The notes under the pieces were generated by a model, which saw only the letters and a program-made list of their open reading frames with translations, was not told the origin of the DNA and ran no database searches. From the NCBI RefSeq assembly GCF_005239225.2, contig NC_133299.1:11846967-11910966 (forward strand): a stretch of DNA of 64,000 nt, given 5' to 3'. Below are positions 61,816-64,000 of this stretch, piece by piece; position 1 is the first letter of the stretch; every line of letters begins with the position of its first letter. The position numbers and the translations under genes were made by a program. The DNA comes from Populus alba. Taxonomy: Eukaryota > Streptophyta > Magnoliopsida > Malpighiales > Salicaceae.

Positions 61816-62929
61816 AGTTAGAGTTTAAATGCATATACACAACACAACCAAATACTTTCAAATATGAAAGATTTGTTTCATTTCCTATCCAAACATCTTT
61901 TGAAATTCTAAATTTAAAAGGAATAGAAGGTTTTTGATTGATTAAAGTTAGAACTACAATGTCCTACTCCTTTGGGCTAGAATAATGAAGGTATCTAGAA
62001 ATGCAATCTTATGCTTCGAGCTCGTTCATTAATGGTTATGTTCATGTGCTCAGCAACGCTATTTTATTGTGGTGTGCCTAAAATGGTTTTCTCCATCAAC
62101 ATGTGATTAGCAACATAATACTCATCAAAGCTTCCATCAATATACTCACATGTATTGTTTGACCTTTCAATCTATATCATAAACCTCCATTTTATAAACA
62201 TATGAAATACATCAAGTTCATTTTTTAGATAAAACTCATACCTTCCTGCAAGAATCATTAATAAAGTTCACACGGTACCTTAAAACTCCAAGGGATGGAA
62301 CTTGGGAAGGACTTTATAAGTCATTACATACTAGCTCTAATTTTTAAAAAAAACTAAACCTTTTTTTATATTTTCCTAAACATCCAACCTTCACATTAAG
62401 AAAATTCAACTAACTTTAATCTAGGAAGTTTTAATTTTGAAAGGAGCAACATCGTTCCTTTTTCACTCATATGACTGCATCTATAATGCCATATTTCTGC
62501 TTGATTTTCAACTTCAATGGTAGCAATAATACCTTTTAGTCATGAGGTCATATACAAGGAATAAGTTTTCTTACCTTAAACCAAAACAATTGCTCCGTAA
62601 GAGACCTTCCACATGCCTTACATAAAACTTATTGAATGAACACTACAATCAAACTTCCCCACACAGATCAAGTTCTTCTTCAATTCAGAACATATCTCCT
62701 ATTTAGCAACTTGATTTTCACCTCTTATGCCTATAACATTTAATAATTCTCTACATCACTCTATAATCAACGACAATATAATTCTACAAGATTCTTTAGT
62801 ATGGAGTAATATAGAATAATGTACTTGCTTCAAGAACTCAATCATTTACTAGACTATAAACAACAATAATCAAAGCTTTATATACCTTCTTAGTACTAAC
62901 ATTTATAAAATCAACCTATTTTTTTTTTT

Positions 62930-63330
62930 TAGATTTATGCAATTCCTTATAAGATGACCAGATTTAACACAATTCCATTAAGCACTTTGCATCTTGGGCC
63001 TTAACGTACTTTTACTCTTAAATTTGAATTTTGATATGTCTTATTTAATCTTCTATCAAATTTGTTGCCTCTTGTCTTGAGGTTTAAGGTAGCATTAAAA
63101 GTTGAGCTTTCAATTAAATCTTTCCTTTAAACTCCTTCACTAAGAATCAAGTCTTAAATGTCATCATATTTCAACTTGGATTTTCCAATAAAATTGCTTA
63201 CATTTGTTCTTATAGCCTCCCAACTATTTAGGAGAGAAGCCAACAAAATCAATGCACATATCTCATCATCAAACTCAATTTCAACAAATAATAATTAAAT
63301 TAAGATGATGTTGAAATTTTTCAAATGTTG
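62930..63330 (-). pseudogene. Copia gag and zinc knuckle, first copy (decayed)
   Basis: The same gag region as at 61576-61815, with matching CTCCCAACTATTTAGGAG and GCACATATCTCATCATCAAA blocks on +, but interrupted by stops. The knuckle is near 62945-62990 with one cysteine codon changed to a stop. This is the normal gag position just after the 5' LTR. Confidence 0.75.
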
Positions 63331-64000
63331 TGTGATGGTATTTTTAGATTGAAGAACTTCTTCATCAGATACTCCTTATTCACTGAAGGTTTTTCAAACA
63401 TGCTGGACATGAATTCCATAGCTTTATAATAGTCTTTTCTCTAAACTTAGTTTTGAATATGGTTTTCACTATTGTGTTCATCACCACGTCCTTGTTGTGG
63501 TGGTATGTTCAAAACGTGTTTTTTAATACTTTGATTTATAGGAAAAGATCGAAACACACCCTTCTAAGATTTGATATTGGTTGTTAGAACCTACCAATGA
63601 TGCCCTAAATTAAGAACATAGAATTTAACATGGTTCATAATTATCCTATATCCATAAAGCTACTAATTTTATTTATTAAAGAGAAAACAAAAGGTTACAC
63701 CAAGAGGATACTCTCTCAACTTAGTTCACAAACCCTCTATAACTTTTTCCTTACTTATTGGTGTTTCTTGTTGTGTGATTTCTAATCTTATAATCTATTT
63801 ATAGTTGAGATGGGAGAGAACACACCATGGTTTTTTTTTTTTTCGATTGATATCATAGACAAACCCCCCCCCAATCTATTTCTTGAAAACCATATATTTC
63901 CCTTCGACTTAGATTTTGTTATAGGTTGCAATGTAAGCATGGAAGTTAAAAGAGAAGCAAGAATTACAGACTAAGGCAACAACAAGTTTTACAGGTTTTG

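Larger units (their letters stand above)
60795..64000 (-). mobile_element. Ty1/Copia element, minus strand, chimeric, right LTR cut by window end
   Basis: Two LTR copies share a TGTTAGRAC start (plus-strand reading) at 60795 and 63582, with matching TTTATTTACTAAAGA and GTTGTGTGATT blocks. The 63582 copy runs off the window. Next to it, on the minus strand, CAATATCAAATC resembles a decayed initiator-Met primer site. Going 5' to 3' on the minus strand: LTR, gag (about 63330-63110), zinc knuckle (about 62970), pre-integrase and integrase remnants (about 62700-61830, with a degenerate NERARSIRLH motif), then a second gag (61815-61576), a second zinc knuckle (about 61540-61500) and the 3' LTR. RT and RNase H are absent. 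Confidence 0.75.

Overview
This is a nuclear DNA window from a woody dicot, most likely poplar or a close relative (Salicaceae). The evidence is AT-rich intergenic DNA, GT-AG introns, plant-specific gene families (G-type lectin receptor kinase, RETICULATA, plant PPR, NPF transporter) and a dense layer of plant transposons whose MITE, LTR and CACTA sequences look like those common in Populus. The genus call is pattern recognition, not a database result.

Four host loci can be supported. (1) An intronless G-type lectin S-receptor-like kinase on + (19656-22055), intact. (2) A seven-exon PPR-like gene on - (32004 down to 25278), modelled exon by exon with every splice phase consistent, 302 aa. (3) A seven-exon RETICULATA (DUF3411) chloroplast protein on + (44508-47737), 441 aa, intact. 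(4) An NRT1/PTR-family (NPF2-like) transporter copy on + (58090-60267), which carries several one-base indels and in-frame stops and reads as a recent pseudogene. The four are unrelated in function and are separated by transposon-rich DNA.

The rest is mobile DNA. From 1 to 19.2 kb there are repeat arrays and three CACTA (En/Spm) elements or fragments: a minus-strand C-terminal relic ending at 4987, a two-module element at 5971-14214 holding TNP2-like and Transposase_24-like gene remains, and a 5' end at 14992. A 1.05-kb tandem array of three units follows. From 22.5 to 24.3 kb there is a solo LTR. From 32.7 to 43 kb there are MITEs and a decayed Copia element (34651 to about 38400) that was hit by an 8-bp-TSD hAT MITE and by a second, inverted solo LTR of the same family as the first. 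The latter has a perfect 5-bp duplication and splits the reverse transcriptase active-site box. A tRNA-derived SINE with A and B boxes, tail and target duplication lies at 39072-39268. From 47.8 to 57 kb there are a TTA-flanked MITE, a hAT-like AACCGA-rich element and a second Copia relic carrying a 151-bp TRIM-like solo LTR. From 60.8 kb to the end there is a minus-strand Copia element with two gag copies.

I found no wholly new system. The most informative structures are the nested insertions with readable target duplications, the modular CACTA element and the chimeric Copia element. All boundaries and splice sites are read by eye from sequence alone.
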